64,000 nucleotides of DNA from positions 635,501 to 699,500 of the forward strand of contig NC_009879.1 in the NCBI RefSeq assembly GCF_000014345.1, given 5' to 3'. The notes below the pieces were generated by a model. The model saw nothing but the letters and a program-made list of their open reading frames with translations. It made no database searches and was not told where the DNA came from. Source of the stretch: Rickettsia canadensis str. McKiel (GTDB lineage: Bacteria > Pseudomonadota > Alphaproteobacteria > Rickettsiales > Rickettsiaceae). Both the position numbers and the translations under genes were made by a program. Of this stretch, positions 20,641 to 31,293 are shown piece by piece (the first letter of the stretch is position 1; every line of letters starts with the position of its first letter).

Positions 20641-21214
20641 TAGCAGCAGATAATGTACCCTCGTCTAAATAGTCAAGTTCACCTCCGATAGGTATGCCGC
20701 TAGCTAGGCGAGAAATTTTAGCAGGATGCTCTTTTAAATATTCGGTAATAAAATAAGCGGTAGTCTGACCTTCTAAAGTAGAATTAGTAGCAATAATAAC
20801 CTCTTTAATATTTGCTGCAAAACATCTTGTAAGTAGTTCGGGTAATCTGAGCATGCTAGGATTTTTTCTACTAGCTGCCGATAAATTATAACCAAGTACG
20901 TGGTATAAACCTTTAAAATTACCGCTACGCTCCATTGCCCATAATTCAGCTACAGTTTCAACAATAGCAATAACTGACTTGTCTCTATATTCGGAAGAAC
21001 AAATACGGCAAATATTTTCCGTATCCATATTACCACAAATTTCACATTTTACTATTTTTTTGTCTATATTTATCAAATTGTTAATAAGACTTTTTAATCT
21101 TACGTCTTTATCTTGTAGTAGGTATAGTACTATACGTCTTGCCGACCTACTACCAAGACCAGGTAATTTTGAAAAAAGATAAATGAGCTGATCTATATCA
21201 TTTGTTTCATTCAT
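20615..21214 (-). CDS. recR: Recombination protein RecR
   Basis: 199-residue RecR of the RecFOR pathway, which loads RecA at single-strand gaps. The N-terminal helix-hairpin-helix has [12 protein letters not shown], the zinc finger has cysteines 57, 60, 69 and 72, and the Toprim domain has [17 protein letters not shown] and the C-terminal [18 protein letters not shown]. The length is standard. It ends slightly inside the preceding degraded plus-strand gene. Confidence 0.96.
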   Translation of the reverse strand: MNETNDIDQLIYLFSKLPGLGSRSARRIVLYLLQDKDVRLKSLINNLINIDKKIVKCEICGNMDTENICRICSSEYRDKSVIAIVETVAELWAMERSGNFKGLYHVLGYNLSAASRKNPSMLRLPELLTRCFAANIKEVIIATNSTLEGQTTAYFITEYLKEHPAKISRLASGIPIGGELDYLDEGTLSAAINLRQPFE

Positions 21215-21222
21215 TGGAATAC

Positions 21223-21741
21223 TTAAGCCTTGATCACGACTGTTCCAGCTATTTTATCATGTAATGCTTGTTTTTTAGAAGAAAAAAGTATGAAAAAAAT
21301 ACCAATAGGAAAAGTCATATACCCTAAAAATCTTTTAATTAACTGCTTTAAAGTTGGACGATTTAATGTTACGGCATCTACTATTTTCATACGTAGCAAC
21401 ATTTTACTAAGCGTTGCACCTGTATAATACCAAAGTGTTATGAAATATGAGCCTATTACTAATATATTAGTAGCAAAAATTGAAATATTAAACAAAATAT
21501 ACTTATTAAAATTTCCTGCTTTAAGATATTCATAAAATTCCTGACTCATAATAGAACTAAATATTTCATTAGGATAAAGACTAATGTTAGTGCTAAAGAA
21601 ATAATCATTAAAGAACAACCATAATAAATTAAAAGCACAAAATTGTGATATTGGGATTGCTATAAAGGCAAATAATGATAAATCAAGTGCCGTAGAAAAA
21701 ATTCGTGCTATAAAATCAGGATAAATAATTTGCTTTTTCAT
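21223..21741 (-). CDS. RDD-family membrane protein
   Basis: 172-residue inner-membrane protein with three or four hydrophobic segments. The RDD signature is present as [19 protein letters not shown] at the N-terminus, and [13 protein letters not shown] appears before the last span. The family is widespread and of uncertain function, with transport roles proposed for some members. It is 8 bases upstream of recR on the same strand. Confidence 0.85.
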   Translation of the reverse strand: MKKQIIYPDFIARIFSTALDLSLFAFIAIPISQFCAFNLLWLFFNDYFFSTNISLYPNEIFSSIMSQEFYEYLKAGNFNKYILFNISIFATNILVIGSYFITLWYYTGATLSKMLLRMKIVDAVTLNRPTLKQLIKRFLGYMTFPIGIFFILFSSKKQALHDKIAGTVVIKA

Positions 21742-21799
21742 TGCCGGTTACTTTATTTTAGTGTTAGATATAAAATTGGAATGGCTTTGTTGTATGACT

Positions 21800-21955
21800 T
21801 TTAAAAAGTATTCAGATTTAGATCCCCGGTAAAAATGGGGGTCAAACAATATCAAAAATTGTTTTGATATATCTATTTTACCAAATATACACCTAATATT
21901 AAGGTTATTTTTTGGATTCCCGCTTACGCGGGGTCGAGCAATACAACAACCTTAA
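21800..21955. repeat. Intergenic palindromic repeat of mixed type
   Basis: Contains GATCCCCGGTAAAAATGGGG, an ATATCAAAAATTGTTTTGATAT inverted repeat (21849-21870), and the arm GGATTCCCGCTTACGCGGGG near 21913-21932. These resemble the cgcGGGAAT type arms seen near 23880 and 27340. Confidence 0.5.
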
Positions 21956-21978
21956 TTAAAATTGACTATATAATATTT

Positions 21979-22407
21979 ATGGAACAATTTGAAGCATATA
22001 GTTTATTATTTGCTGATAGTTTTGTCTCAAATCTTGTTATTGGTTTTCAGAATGAATTAATATTTCATTCTATGAAAATGTTTGGGGGCTATAATAGTTT
22101 AATAATGCTGCTAGTAGCTACTTGTGCTTCTCTTAGCAGTAATGCAGTTAATTATATTTTTGGAAGAATAGTTTTAAATATCTTTTATGCTTCCAAAAAT
22201 GAACAAAATATTTTGAGGTATAAAAATTTAGCAAAACTATATTACACATATGAGATATTTATACTTTTCTTAATGGCGTTTGCTTTTTGGGGAAGCTTTA
22301 TTTCTTTATTCTCCGGTTTTTTTAAAACCAAATTTTTAAAATTTTTAAGTATTTGTAGCTTAGCTAAAATATGTTATTATGTCCTAACATTATATTATAT
22401 TCTATAA
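21979..22407 (+). CDS. VTT/DedA-like (YqaA-type) membrane protein
   Basis: 142-residue membrane protein with about four hydrophobic segments. The arrangement [20 protein letters not shown], then a Gly-rich [20 protein letters not shown] followed by NYIFGR, resembles the short YqaA/DedA-type VTT-domain proteins, which are thought to act as lipid scramblases or membrane-homeostasis factors. I am only moderately sure of this. rbfA follows 8 bases after its stop, so the two are likely cotranscribed. Confidence 0.6.
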
Positions 22408-22415
22408 TTTATGAT

Positions 22416-22805
22416 ATGAAAAAATTAACTAAAACCAATGCTCATAGACAACAAAAATTAGCAAGTATTATAAATGAAGTATTAATTGAAATTCTAAGGC
22501 GTGGTAAAATGCTGGATATCAGACTTTTTAACTGTCCTCTCGCTATTACGAAAGTTATAGTGACTGCTGACTTAAAAATAGCTAATTGTTATTTCTTACC
22601 TTTTAATACTAAACTAACAATAGATGACATTATGGATGCATTAAATAATTCTAAAAATGCTATCAGAAATTTTGTTACTAATAAAATAAATATGAAATTC
22701 TCGCCTGAGATAAGATTTCATTACGATCACGGATTTGATAATGCTATAAAAGTGGAAAAGTTATTAAAAAATATCAGTCTAAAAAGACGAGATAAAGATA
22801 AGTGA
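22416..22805 (+). CDS. rbfA: Ribosome-binding factor A
   Basis: 129-residue RbfA, a KH-fold factor for 30S subunit maturation. Motifs include [20 protein letters not shown] at the N-terminus, [20 protein letters not shown] in the core, and the C-terminal [21 protein letters not shown] chose ATG 22416, which gives the usual family N-terminus; a longer reading from 22371 would overlap the upstream gene. It is directly downstream of the small VTT-like gene. Confidence 0.92.
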
Positions 22806-23133
22806 ATAAATAAGGTGCTAGGAGATATAAACTCAATCATTGAAAACAATAATTATTAATTATACTAAAACGCTTTAAAAATTAAGCTTTAGTACAACAA
22901 CTCCCTAACATAAATAGACTACAGGCTATAATTGCTTTGCAATGATGGAGTTTAAACATCATTTACAAAAAAATAATATTATAATAATTAAAATAATCAA
23001 GATATTTTAGTGATTTTTAAACTTTAAGTTTAACGCAAATAAAAATAAATGCTTATTTTTATTAAATAACTTTAAAAGATTGTTTTTTTATATTAAGATA
23101 TAAGAATCATCTTTTAATAAAAATAAATAGAAA
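22806..23133. other. Intergenic stretch without recognised content
   Basis: AT-rich sequence between rbfA and the Tim44-domain gene. I see no gene, tRNA or clear repeat in it. There are short A- and T-rich tracts before the next start. Confidence 0.5.
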
Positions 23134-23769
23134 ATGTCTCCTCAAATAATAGAGTTATTAATTTTTGCACTTATTGCCTTTTTTATTATCAATAAATTAA
23201 TTACGACTCTTGGTTCTACTGCAGAGGAGGAGCAGACAAAGCAAAAATCTTATTTTGGCGAACCTGTTATTAAAGATGTAACTTATAGTGCAGTTAAATC
23301 TAATAAAGCAGAAAAAAATTTGCCAACAGTTGAAGATATTAAAGCTTTTCAAGATATAATAGTGGAGCAAAATATAACTGCGGTCGTAGATGGAATGGAA
23401 CAAGTCCATAAACGCCTTTACTCATTTGATCCGGTTAAATTTATAAATAATGCTAAAACTGCTTTTCAAATGATTATAGAAGCTGCTTATAAAAAAGATA
23501 CTCAAGAATTATCTGAGCTGGTAGATAAAAGATACTTGGAAGAATTTGAAAAAATAACACCATCTTACGGTGATTTTTTTGATTCATCGGCTTTAAGTGC
23601 AAAATATTCGGAAATTTACCTGTTCGGTAACAACATATTTATTAAATTATTATTCCAAGGTAAAAATGTAGTTGACAAAATTGAAGATTTAAAAGAAGAA
23701 TGGACATTCACACGTAATGCTAATACCAAAGAAGTTGATTGGTTCTTAAGCAATATTGAAAAAGTGTAG
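23134..23769 (+). CDS. Tim44/TimA-domain protein
   Basis: 211-residue protein with one N-terminal membrane segment (about residues 5-20, LLIFALIAFFIINKLI), a polar linker, and a C-terminal Tim44-like domain with FQMIIEAAYKKDTQELSELV and the beta strands near IYLFGNNIFIKLLFQG. In alphaproteobacteria this family is the bacterial counterpart of the mitochondrial Tim44 import factor, proposed to act as a membrane-associated adaptor. It is intact and stands alone between intergenic regions. Confidence 0.85.
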   Translation: MSPQIIELLIFALIAFFIINKLITTLGSTAEEEQTKQKSYFGEPVIKDVTYSAVKSNKAEKNLPTVEDIKAFQDIIVEQNITAVVDGMEQVHKRLYSFDPVKFINNAKTAFQMIIEAAYKKDTQELSELVDKRYLEEFEKITPSYGDFFDSSALSAKYSEIYLFGNNIFIKLLFQGKNVVDKIEDLKEEWTFTRNANTKEVDWFLSNIEKV

Positions 23770-23789
23770 CTGTTATTGTGGCTTGAATA

Positions 23790-23910
23790 TCATTGCCGTA
23801 AAACTGGCATCCAGTAACTAAAAAGTATAAACACACTAGATTTTAAAATTAAAAGCTTGAGTTAGCTCGCTTTTTTCTAGATTCCCACTTTCGCGGGAAT
23901 GATATCAAAA
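23790..23910. repeat. Palindromic repeat family B
   Basis: GGCATCCAGTAA on the left, an AT-rich middle with inverted AAAAGCTTGAGTTAGCTCGCTTTT, and the arm TAGATTCCCACTTTCGCGGG on the right followed by AATGA. It lies between two plus-strand genes. Confidence 0.55.
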
Positions 23911-23944
23911 GAACCACAAAATTAAATAACAAACTCTATTAGTA

Positions 23945-25984
23945 ATGACAAAATTTTCCTATATTATAGCTATTATATTAACAATAGTTGTACTTTTTAT
24001 GTTTCAAAATCAAACCACGGTAGCAGGTAATAACAATCAAATAATCCCAAGAAAAGTTTTATTTGGTAATCCTGATAAAACAAGAGTTTCTTTAACTCAT
24101 GACGGTAAGTATATTCTATATATCGCACCAAAAGACGGTATCTTAAATATTTGGCTCGCACCTGCAGATAATATTAGTAAAGCTACAGCCATAACTCATG
24201 ATAAAGATCGTGGAATAAGAGACTATATAGTGGCTTATAATAATAAGAATATTATATATTCTAAGGACCATAAGGGTGATGAGAATTTTAGACTATATAG
24301 TTATAATATAGAAACAAAAGAAACAAAATTAATCACTCCTGCACATGATGTTAGAGCAGGTATAGTTGCAGTAAGCTATAAAAATCCTAATGAAATATTA
24401 ATAGATTTAAATGAGCGTAACCCTAAATATTTTGATGTTTATAAATTAAATCTAGAGACTTTAGAAAAAGAGCTAGTACTAAAAAACGAAAAATTCAGAG
24501 GTTTCATAGTAGATAATAATTTACACATAAAGTATGCTGCTGCACCTGATAAGGACGGAGGCACAGAATATTATGAGCTAAAAAATAATAAATGGGAATT
24601 ATTTACTAAAATATCAATGGAAGATTCAGTAAATACTTCTATTTTAGGTTTTGATACTAGTGATCAAATTCTCTATATGCTTGATGGGCGTAACCGCAAT
24701 ACTGCGACACTTAAAGCTTTAAACTTAGCTACTGGTAAAGATGAAATATTAGCTGAAGATTCAAAAGTCGATATTAGCTTATTTACAGTTCATCCTATCA
24801 AGCAAACTCCGCAAGCAGTATCCATAAACTATGATAGAGTTTCATACAAGATATTAGATAAAGATATTGAAGGTGATGTTAAATATTTGCAGGCACTTGA
24901 TCGCGGTGATTTAATTATTAATAGCAGGACGTTAGACGATAACACTTGGATTGTAGCTTATAATAGTGATAATGCACCGGTGAAATATTATAAATATGAT
25001 AGGCAAAATAAAAAAGCTGAGTTTTTATTTACTAACCGTAAAGAACTTGAGCAATATAATCTTGCTAAGATGATACCGGTAATTATCAAGTCACGTGATG
25101 GACTTAATTTAGTTAGCTATATCACTTTTCCAAATTATATAAAACTTGATGCAAATAATATCCCCGATAAAAAATTACCGCTAATAATTAATGTTCACGG
25201 CGGTCCATGGGTTCGTGATAGCTGGGGGTATAACCCTGAGCATCAATGGCTTGCTAATCGTGGCTACGCAGTTTTAAGTATTAATTACCGTGGTTCTACA
25301 GGCTTTGGGAAGGATTTTGTTAATGCTAGTAACCTCGAATGGGGAAGAAAGATGCATTATGATTTACTTGATGGAGTCAACTGGGCAGTTAAGAATAATA
25401 TAACCGATCCCGATAAAGTTTGTATTATGGGTGGTAGTTACGGTGGTTATGCAACTTTAGTCGGTCTTACTATGACACCTGATATATTTGCTTGTGGTAT
25501 TGATGTTGTAGGTCCTTCAAATTTATTAACCTTAATTAAAAGTGTGCCGCCTTATTGGGAACCGGCCTTAAATGAATTCAAAAAAAGAATTGGATCTTGG
25601 GACAACGAACAAGATATAGAATTTTTAAACAAACGCTCTCCTTTAACATTTGTTGATAATATTAAAAAACCACTTTTTATTGCTCAAGGAGCTAATGATC
25701 CTCGTGTAAAACACACAGAATCCGATCAAATTGTAAATCGCATGAAAGCAAAGCATATACCAGTAGTTTATGCACTTTATAATGATGAAGGACATGGCTT
25801 TGCAAAACCTAGCAATAGAATATCTTATTATGCTCTTGCCGAACAGTTTTTGGCCAAGATTTTAAAAGGAAGAGCGGAAAATATAGGAGATGACTTAAAG
25901 AATGCTAATCTCATTCTAAATGATAAAGACAAAATCACCGGTGAAGAGGCAGAAAAGATTATAGATACAGCAGTTGGTAATTAA
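23945..25984 (+). CDS. S9-family prolyl oligopeptidase (acylaminoacyl-peptidase type)
   Basis: 679-residue serine peptidase. A hydrophobic N-terminal segment (residues about 5-20, IIAIILTIVVLFMF) suggests export or membrane anchoring. A beta-propeller-like domain follows to about residue 400, then the alpha/beta hydrolase domain with NVHGGPWVRDSWG, the nucleophile GGSYGGYAT, the acid AQGANDPRV, and the histidine DEGHGFA. The family cleaves short peptides. The C-terminus is acidic. It is probably a peptide-scavenging enzyme of the cell envelope; sucC follows about 180 bases later after a repeat. Confidence 0.92.
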   Translation: MTKFSYIIAIILTIVVLFMFQNQTTVAGNNNQIIPRKVLFGNPDKTRVSLTHDGKYILYIAPKDGILNIWLAPADNISKATAITHDKDRGIRDYIVAYNNKNIIYSKDHKGDENFRLYSYNIETKETKLITPAHDVRAGIVAVSYKNPNEILIDLNERNPKYFDVYKLNLETLEKELVLKNEKFRGFIVDNNLHIKYAAAPDKDGGTEYYELKNNKWELFTKISMEDSVNTSILGFDTSDQILYMLDGRNRNTATLKALNLATGKDEILAEDSKVDISLFTVHPIKQTPQAVSINYDRVSYKILDKDIEGDVKYLQALDRGDLIINSRTLDDNTWIVAYNSDNAPVKYYKYDRQNKKAEFLFTNRKELEQYNLAKMIPVIIKSRDGLNLVSYITFPNYIKLDANNIPDKKLPLIINVHGGPWVRDSWGYNPEHQWLANRGYAVLSINYRGSTGFGKDFVNASNLEWGRKMHYDLLDGVNWAVKNNITDPDKVCIMGGSYGGYATLVGLTMTPDIFACGIDVVGPSNLLTLIKSVPPYWEPALNEFKKRIGSWDNEQDIEFLNKRSPLTFVDNIKKPLFIAQGANDPRVKHTESDQIVNRMKAKHIPVVYALYNDEGHGFAKPSNRISYYALAEQFLAKILKGRAENIGDDLKNANLILNDKDKITGEEAEKIIDTAVGN

Positions 25985-25989
25985 TATTT

Positions 25990-26077
25990 GTTGCATGGCT
26001 CGATTTTTTATTTTCATCCCGTAATCTTGTAGCAGGATTTAGGGATACAAGCCTGTGGTCAAGCCACCAGTATGACC
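25990..26077. repeat. Palindromic repeat family A with tail
   Basis: The tail TGTTGCATGGCTCGATTTTT comes first, then the left arm CATCCCGTAATCTTGTAGCAGG, and the right arm GCCTGTGGTCAAGCCACCAG followed by TATGAC. It sits between the S9 peptidase and sucC. Confidence 0.75.
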
Positions 26078-26159
26078 TTAATTAACAATAACTATCTTCT
26101 TTACAGTTTAAATATTAGTTATTATACTGTACTTTAATTATTTAAATAAATTATTTAAA

Positions 26160-27320
26160 ATGAATATTCATGAATATCAAGCAAAAGAGATTTTAAGAAA
26201 ATACGGTATACCTACTTCCACCGGACTAGTTGTGACGAAAACCGAACAGATTAATGAAACTATAGATAAGTTAAATACGGAAGTATATGTAGTTAAGGCA
26301 CAAATACATGCTGGCGGTAGAGGTAAAGCGGGTGGTGTTAAGGTTGTTAAGAGTAAAGAAGAAGCCAAGAAAATTGCTCATGACATGTTTGGCATTAATT
26401 TAGTAACACATCAAACAGGACCTCAAGGACAGAAAGTAAAACGTCTTTATATTGAATCAGGTTGTGATATTTTAAAAGAATATTATTTTAGTATCGTATT
26501 TGATAGATCAGCTAGCTGTATTACTTTCATAGCTTCTACCGCAGGAGGAGTTGATATTGAAGAAGTAGCAAAAAAAACTCCGGAAAAAATTGTTAAATTT
26601 TCTGTTGATCCTGCAACAGGTTTACAAGATTTTCATATGCGAGGCATAGCTTATGAGCTAGGCTTTAAGGATAACCAAGTTAAACAGATGAAAGAAATAG
26701 TAAAATCGGTATATAATGCTTTTATTGAAACTGATGCAACACAAATTGAAATTAATCCTTTAATTGTAAAAACCGACGGTGATCTACTCGCTTTAGACGC
26801 AAAAATCACTTTTGATGAGAACGCCCTATTCAAACACCCTAATGTCACCGCCATGCGTGATTACGATGAGGAAGATCCTCTAGAAACTAGAGCGGCAAAT
26901 GCAGGACTTAGTTATGTAAAAATGGACGGTAATATCGGTTGTATGGTTAACGGTGCCGGTCTTGCCATGGCTACTATGGATATTATTAAACTTTACGGTG
27001 CTTTGCCTGCTAATTTCTTGGATGTCGGCGGTGGAGCCGATTGTGAGCGTATAAAAGAAGCTTTTAAAATAATTTTATCTGATAAAAAAGTACAAGGGGT
27101 CTTAGTTAATATTTTCGGCGGTATTATGCGTTGTGATATTATATCGGAAGGAATTATTGCAGCTGCAAAAGAAATAGATATAAAAGTGCCGTTAGTGGTT
27201 CGTTTAGCCGGTACAAACGTTGAAAAAGGCAAAAAAATTTTATCAAATTCTGGTTTAGAAATAATAACGGCACATGATTTAGCAGATGCCGCAAATAAAA
27301 TAGTTGAGGCTATAAGCTAG
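26160..27320 (+). CDS. sucC: Succinyl-CoA synthetase, beta subunit
   Basis: 386-residue ATP-grasp subunit that, with SucD, converts succinyl-CoA to succinate with ATP or GTP formation in the TCA cycle. It starts [20 protein letters not shown], has the nucleotide-binding [24 protein letters not shown], and the C-terminal half with [13 protein letters not shown] and [10 protein letters not shown]. The length is normal. It lies upstream of sucD with a palindromic repeat between them. Confidence 0.97.
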
Positions 27321-27324
27321 AAGC

Positions 27325-27455
27325 ATGGCTCCCGCGTAGGCGGAAATCCAGAAAAAAATAACCTTACCATTCTATAAAAATTATATATTTAACAAAATAA
27401 ACATATAAAAACCTACTTTTTATATGTTTTACTTGATCCACACCTACGTGTGAAT
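27325..27455. repeat. Palindromic repeat between sucC and sucD
   Basis: GCATGGCTCCCGCGTAGGCGG, then AATCCAGAAAAAAATAACC, an inverted CATATAAAAACC/TTTTTATATG centre (27409-27429), and CACACCTACGTGTGAATGAT. This is a family B type copy that separates two genes usually close together. Confidence 0.6.
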
Positions 27456-27515
27456 GATATAAAATGATAATACAAATCAAATAAAAACTTATAATATATA
27501 AAATTAATTTTTAAC

Positions 27516-28394
27516 ATGTCAATATTAATAAATAAAAAAACAAAAGTAATCTGTCAGGGTTTTACAGGGTCACAAGGAACTTTTCACTCTGAACAAGCGA
27601 TAGCTTATGGTACTAACATGGTTGGTGGTGTTACACCGGGCAAAGGCGGTGATACTCACCTTGATTTACCCGTATATAATACTGTACATGAAGCAAAAGC
27701 AAAAACCGGTGCAAATGCGAGCGTTATATATGTTCCACCCGGCTTTGCTGCTGATTCGATATTAGAAGCAATAGATGCCGAAATTGAAGTAGTAGTATGT
27801 ATAACGGAAGGAATTCCGGTACTTGATATGGTGAAAGTAAAACGTGCTTTAGTCGGTTCTAAAACTAGATTAATTGGTCCTAATTGTCCGGGAGTTATAA
27901 CACCAGGAGAATGCAAAATCGGTATAATGCCAGGATATATTCATCAAAGAGGAATCGTAGGTATTGTTTCAAGATCAGGTACTCTAACATATGAAGCCGT
28001 TGCTCAAACAACAGCAGTAGGTCTTGGACAATCTACATGCGTCGGTATAGGCGGCGATCCTGTTAACGGGACTAATTTTGTTGATTGTATTGAGATGTTT
28101 TTGAAAGATGATGAAACAAAAGCAATTATTATGATCGGTGAAATTGGTGGTAATGCAGAAGAAGATGCATCCGACTTTATCAAGCAATCAAAAATCAAGA
28201 AGCCTATTGTTAGCTTTATTGCAGGTATTACAGCACCTCCCGGTAAAAGAATGGGGCATGCCGGAGCTATTATTGCCGGAGGAAAAGGAAGTGCCGAAGA
28301 TAAGCTTGAAGCTCTACAAAGTGCCGGCATCACTATTACTAGATGCCCTGCCGATATCGGCAAAACTATGTTGGATTTGTTAAATAAAGGTTAA
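27516..28394 (+). CDS. sucD: Succinyl-CoA synthetase, alpha subunit
   Basis: 292-residue CoA-binding subunit. The CoA-binding Rossmann start is [13 protein letters not shown], the middle has [11 protein letters not shown], and the phosphorylated histidine is H248 in [12 protein letters not shown]. The length is normal. It pairs with sucC; about 195 bases with a palindromic repeat lie between the two, so they may still be cotranscribed. Confidence 0.97.
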   Translation: MSILINKKTKVICQGFTGSQGTFHSEQAIAYGTNMVGGVTPGKGGDTHLDLPVYNTVHEAKAKTGANASVIYVPPGFAADSILEAIDAEIEVVVCITEGIPVLDMVKVKRALVGSKTRLIGPNCPGVITPGECKIGIMPGYIHQRGIVGIVSRSGTLTYEAVAQTTAVGLGQSTCVGIGGDPVNGTNFVDCIEMFLKDDETKAIIMIGEIGGNAEEDASDFIKQSKIKKPIVSFIAGITAPPGKRMGHAGAIIAGGKGSAEDKLEALQSAGITITRCPADIGKTMLDLLNKG

Positions 28395-28479
28395 AGTTAT
28401 TCAATACCAATCAATGTCCATGCCTGCGGTATTGGCTTTTATTGCATTAATACTCAAGTCATCATTTGTGATCGGGGGT

Positions 28480-28600
28480 GTTGGTTATGTTAATTGGATT
28501 TTTCATTTTCATCCTGCGATTTGATCGCGAGATCTAGAAAAAATGTGCTTTAGATACAGATAACAATGCTTTCTTGCGAAAAAGCAGGAATCCAAAATAA
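28480..28600. repeat. Partial family A repeat followed by family B arm
   Basis: A tail-like TTAATTGGATTTTTC, then left arm CATCCTGCGATTTGATCGCG with AGATCTAG, then further right GAAAAAGCAGGAATCC. The right arm of family A is missing, so this looks like a truncated or composite copy. Confidence 0.5.
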
Positions 28601-28601
28601 G

Positions 28602-28870
28602 CTAACTTAATTTCTCTATAGAAGAGGTAATGTTATTAATTTTTTGTAAATCATCTTGTGTAAACTCTTCTTAATTAATCAGCTTTATAGAGTTAATTAC
28701 CTCAAGTGCAAACCATAAAGCTTTTATTTTTTTATCCATCATCAAATTCTTTTAAAAGATCAAGCAGTGCTTCCACTTTAGCAATAAAATTATTTAAACT
28801 GATTTTGTTATTTTTATATTCAGAAGTAATTTGTTTAAGCAATAATAATTGCCTTAATTCATAGTAGTTT
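28602..28870 (-). pseudogene. Small acidic protein pseudogene
   Basis: About 90 codons on the minus strand. The first part reads YYELRQLLLLKQITSEYKNN and ISLNNFIAKVEALLDLL; after a frame change near 28740 it reads KALWFALEVINSIKLIN, and after a TAA it continues EEFTQDDLQKINNITSSIEK. The layout (a short helical protein with a W-F-A-L-E-x-I-N motif) is reminiscent of small immunity-type proteins linked to contact-dependent toxins, but I cannot confirm this. No start codon is preserved. Confidence 0.4.
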
Positions 28871-28924
28871 TAGTTATAATATTTAGCATATTACAAATAT
28901 AAAAATTTGTGTTTTTATATTTTT

Positions 28925-29010
28925 GTTTATTCTCGCTTCTACAGGAATGACATAAACAACCCTTCGGCCTTGTTGTATGGCTCGATTTTTTCACTATCTC
29001 TCATGACTTG
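28925..29010. repeat. Repeat fragments including the shared tail
   Basis: CTCGCTTCTACAGGAATGAC (family B arm) followed by CCTTGTTGTATGGCTCGATT, the same tail found beside several family A palindromes. Confidence 0.45.
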
Positions 29011-29099
29011 TGAATTAAGATTAGTTTAAAATACTAGAACTATTACTACTTTAAATTGTATTTACCGTGGCAAGGCCATGGGTATACATTTATCTCTTC

Positions 29100-29900
29100 T
29101 TAAAAACTCTTATTATCCCTAATGTCTTTAACTATGTTTAGTAATTGTGGAAAATCTATTAACCCCGGTATTAATGTTGTATCAATTATATACGCAGGTA
29201 CTCCTTGGATTCTAAGGTTTCTAGCTATTTTTATATTTTGAGTAATTAAATCTTTAATCTCGGTACTATCGGCAGTTTCATCAATTTCCGTAGCATTTAA
29301 GCCATTCTCGGTTAATAACTCGTTTATGGATTCTTTAGAAATATTTCTTATTTTCATTAATTCATCATGCACAACTTTAAATTTGCTTGAATTAATCTTA
29401 TAAATCGCTAAAGATATTCTTGCGAGATATTCGGAAGCATCTCCAAGGATAGGGAGTGGTCTTAATACAACTTTAACTTTTTGATCATTTTGCAATAATT
29501 CATTTATAGACATATTGCCTTTCCTACAGTAAGAACAATTGTAATCATAAAAAGCAATGATTGTTACATCACCGTCTTTATTACCTATAATAGGAAAGCG
29601 TTGGCTATCTTCAATACCTAAATTATTATCTTTTAGATAATTATTAACTTTAGTCTCATTTTCCTGTACTTTACGTTTTTGTAAACCTTGTATTGATTCA
29701 ATTATTATTTCAGGAGTTTTAAGCAAATAATCTTTGATTATTTCTTGTATTCTTTCCTCTTCATATTTTCTTGCATTATCACTTTGTTGAACCTCCACAG
29801 AAAACCACTTTGTAGAATAAGTTTTCATTGTTTTGAAAATAAATAAAACACCTATAATAATTACGAATATAGCCAATACTTTACCTATAATATGCTGCAT
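29100..29900 (-). CDS. DsbA-family thioredoxin-like protein
   Basis: 266-residue protein with an N-terminal membrane anchor or signal (residues about 4-23), a helical linker, and a thioredoxin fold with the redox motif CSYC (Cys122, Cys125) in YDYNCSYCRKG. The conserved cis-Pro segment reads QGVPAYII near the C-terminus. It acts in the periplasm on disulfides of exported proteins, similar to the DsbA/Com1-type proteins of intracellular bacteria. It is 38 bases upstream of nothing on its own strand; smpB precedes it on the minus strand and may be cotranscribed. Confidence 0.88.
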   Translation of the reverse strand: MQHIIGKVLAIFVIIIGVLFIFKTMKTYSTKWFSVEVQQSDNARKYEEERIQEIIKDYLLKTPEIIIESIQGLQKRKVQENETKVNNYLKDNNLGIEDSQRFPIIGNKDGDVTIIAFYDYNCSYCRKGNMSINELLQNDQKVKVVLRPLPILGDASEYLARISLAIYKINSSKFKVVHDELMKIRNISKESINELLTENGLNATEIDETADSTEIKDLITQNIKIARNLRIQGVPAYIIDTTLIPGLIDFPQLLNIVKDIRDNKSF

Positions 29901-29938
29901 AAATAACCTTTAACTTTAAATTGTATATTATCTTGACT

Positions 29939-30397
29939 TTATTTTTGTCTTATCAATCTGCTCTGATCTCTTTGCCAATCTTTTTCTTTAATTGACTCTC
30001 TTTTATCATATAATTTCTTACCTTTAGCAAGACCAAGCTCAACTTTCACTTTGTTTTTTTTATTAAAATACATAGAAAGAGCTACTAGCGTATAGCCTTT
30101 TATTTTAATTTTACCGATAATTTTCTTCATCTCTTTAGTATGCAATAATAATTTACGCGGTCTTCTAGTAGCATGATTAAATTTGTTTGCTTTTTCATAT
30201 TCTGCAATGTGACAGTTATATAAGAATAGCTCATGTCCGGTATCGCCTGCATAACTTTCTTCTATGGAAGCTTTACCTTGACGCAGAGACTGCACTTCAC
30301 TACCCTTTAATACAATACCTGCTTCTAATCTTTCTTCAATAAAATAATTAAAAAGTGCTTTCTTATTTTGTGCAATAACTTTCTTATACCTGGTCAT
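29939..30397 (-). CDS. smpB: SsrA-binding protein SmpB
   Basis: 152-residue partner of tmRNA, needed for rescue of stalled ribosomes. It has the family core [21 protein letters not shown] then [19 protein letters not shown], and the basic C-terminal tail [18 protein letters not shown]. The length is normal. Its start overlaps the end of dapA by four bases (ATGA-type), so translation is coupled. No tmRNA gene is seen in the window. Confidence 0.96.
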   Translation of the reverse strand: MTRYKKVIAQNKKALFNYFIEERLEAGIVLKGSEVQSLRQGKASIEESYAGDTGHELFLYNCHIAEYEKANKFNHATRRPRKLLLHTKEMKKIIGKIKIKGYTLVALSMYFNKKNKVKVELGLAKGKKLYDKRESIKEKDWQRDQSRLIRQK

Positions 30398-31278
30398 ATT
30401 TTTATAGATAGTGATGTTATAATGTTTTCAATTTGTTTTTTAGTCTTATAGCTTGCCTCAGTGAGAGGTAATCTAATTTTATTTGCACATAAGCCTAAAT
30501 AATGTGCAGCATATTTTATTGGGATTGGATTAGATTCTACAAATAAAGCTTTATATAAAGGTAGTAATCTCTGATGGATTTCAAGAGCTTCTTTAACATC
30601 ATTCTTATACCACTTCTCTAATAATTCTTTACATATATTGGGAACAATATTTGAAGCTACCGAAACCCAACCTACCCCACCTTGAGCGTTAAAAGCTAAA
30701 ACTACTTCATCATTACCGGTTAAAAGATTAAAATCTTCTTTAACTATTGTTCTAATCCGCATAGGACGTTCTAAATCTACTCCACAATCTTTTAATGCTA
30801 AAATACGTGATAGCTTGCTAAGTCTTAATATTGTCTCATCAGAAAAATCTACTCCGCTTCTAGTCGGTGCAGAATATAACATAATAGGTATATTACATGC
30901 TTCATGCAACGCTTCAAAATGCTTATAAATCCCTTCTTGAGTAGGTTTTATATAAGACGGGGGGCTAGCCATAAAACCGTCAACCCCAATTTTTGTAGAT
31001 TCCGCTGCAAGCTCTCTTGCATAAGCAGTATTATTTGATGAACATCCGCTTATTATAGGAATACGCTTATTAACGATTTCTAAGCTAGTTTGCAGTAATA
31101 ATTTATATTCTTCAAAGCTTAAATTACTACATTCCCCGGTTGAACCTGCAATTAACACCCCATCGACTTCATATTTTATTTGATGTTCTAAAATTTTCTC
31201 TAAAGCATCTAAATCTAATGTATTATCTTTAAAAGGGGTTATAGCTGCGGTAATTAAACCTTTAAATATATTATGCAT
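30394..31278 (-). CDS. dapA: 4-hydroxy-tetrahydrodipicolinate synthase
   Basis: 294-residue class I aldolase-fold enzyme, first step of the diaminopimelate/lysine branch, needed for peptidoglycan. Tyr135 lies in [10 protein letters not shown] and the Schiff-base lysine is K163 in ALKDCGVD. The [10 protein letters not shown] motif binds substrate. Family members also include N-acetylneuraminate lyase, but a dapF gene in this window fits DapA. It is translationally coupled to smpB. Confidence 0.94.
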   Translation of the reverse strand: MHNIFKGLITAAITPFKDNTLDLDALEKILEHQIKYEVDGVLIAGSTGECSNLSFEEYKLLLQTSLEIVNKRIPIISGCSSNNTAYARELAAESTKIGVDGFMASPPSYIKPTQEGIYKHFEALHEACNIPIMLYSAPTRSGVDFSDETILRLSKLSRILALKDCGVDLERPMRIRTIVKEDFNLLTGNDEVVLAFNAQGGVGWVSVASNIVPNICKELLEKWYKNDVKEALEIHQRLLPLYKALFVESNPIPIKYAAHYLGLCANKIRLPLTEASYKTKKQIENIITSLSIKI

Positions 31279-31293
31279 AATTTTTAATTATTA

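Noticed and set aside
28004..28363. 119-codon minus-strand frame inside sucD
   Set aside because: Shadow of sucD; Pro/Ala/Ile-rich peptide typical of antisense frames.
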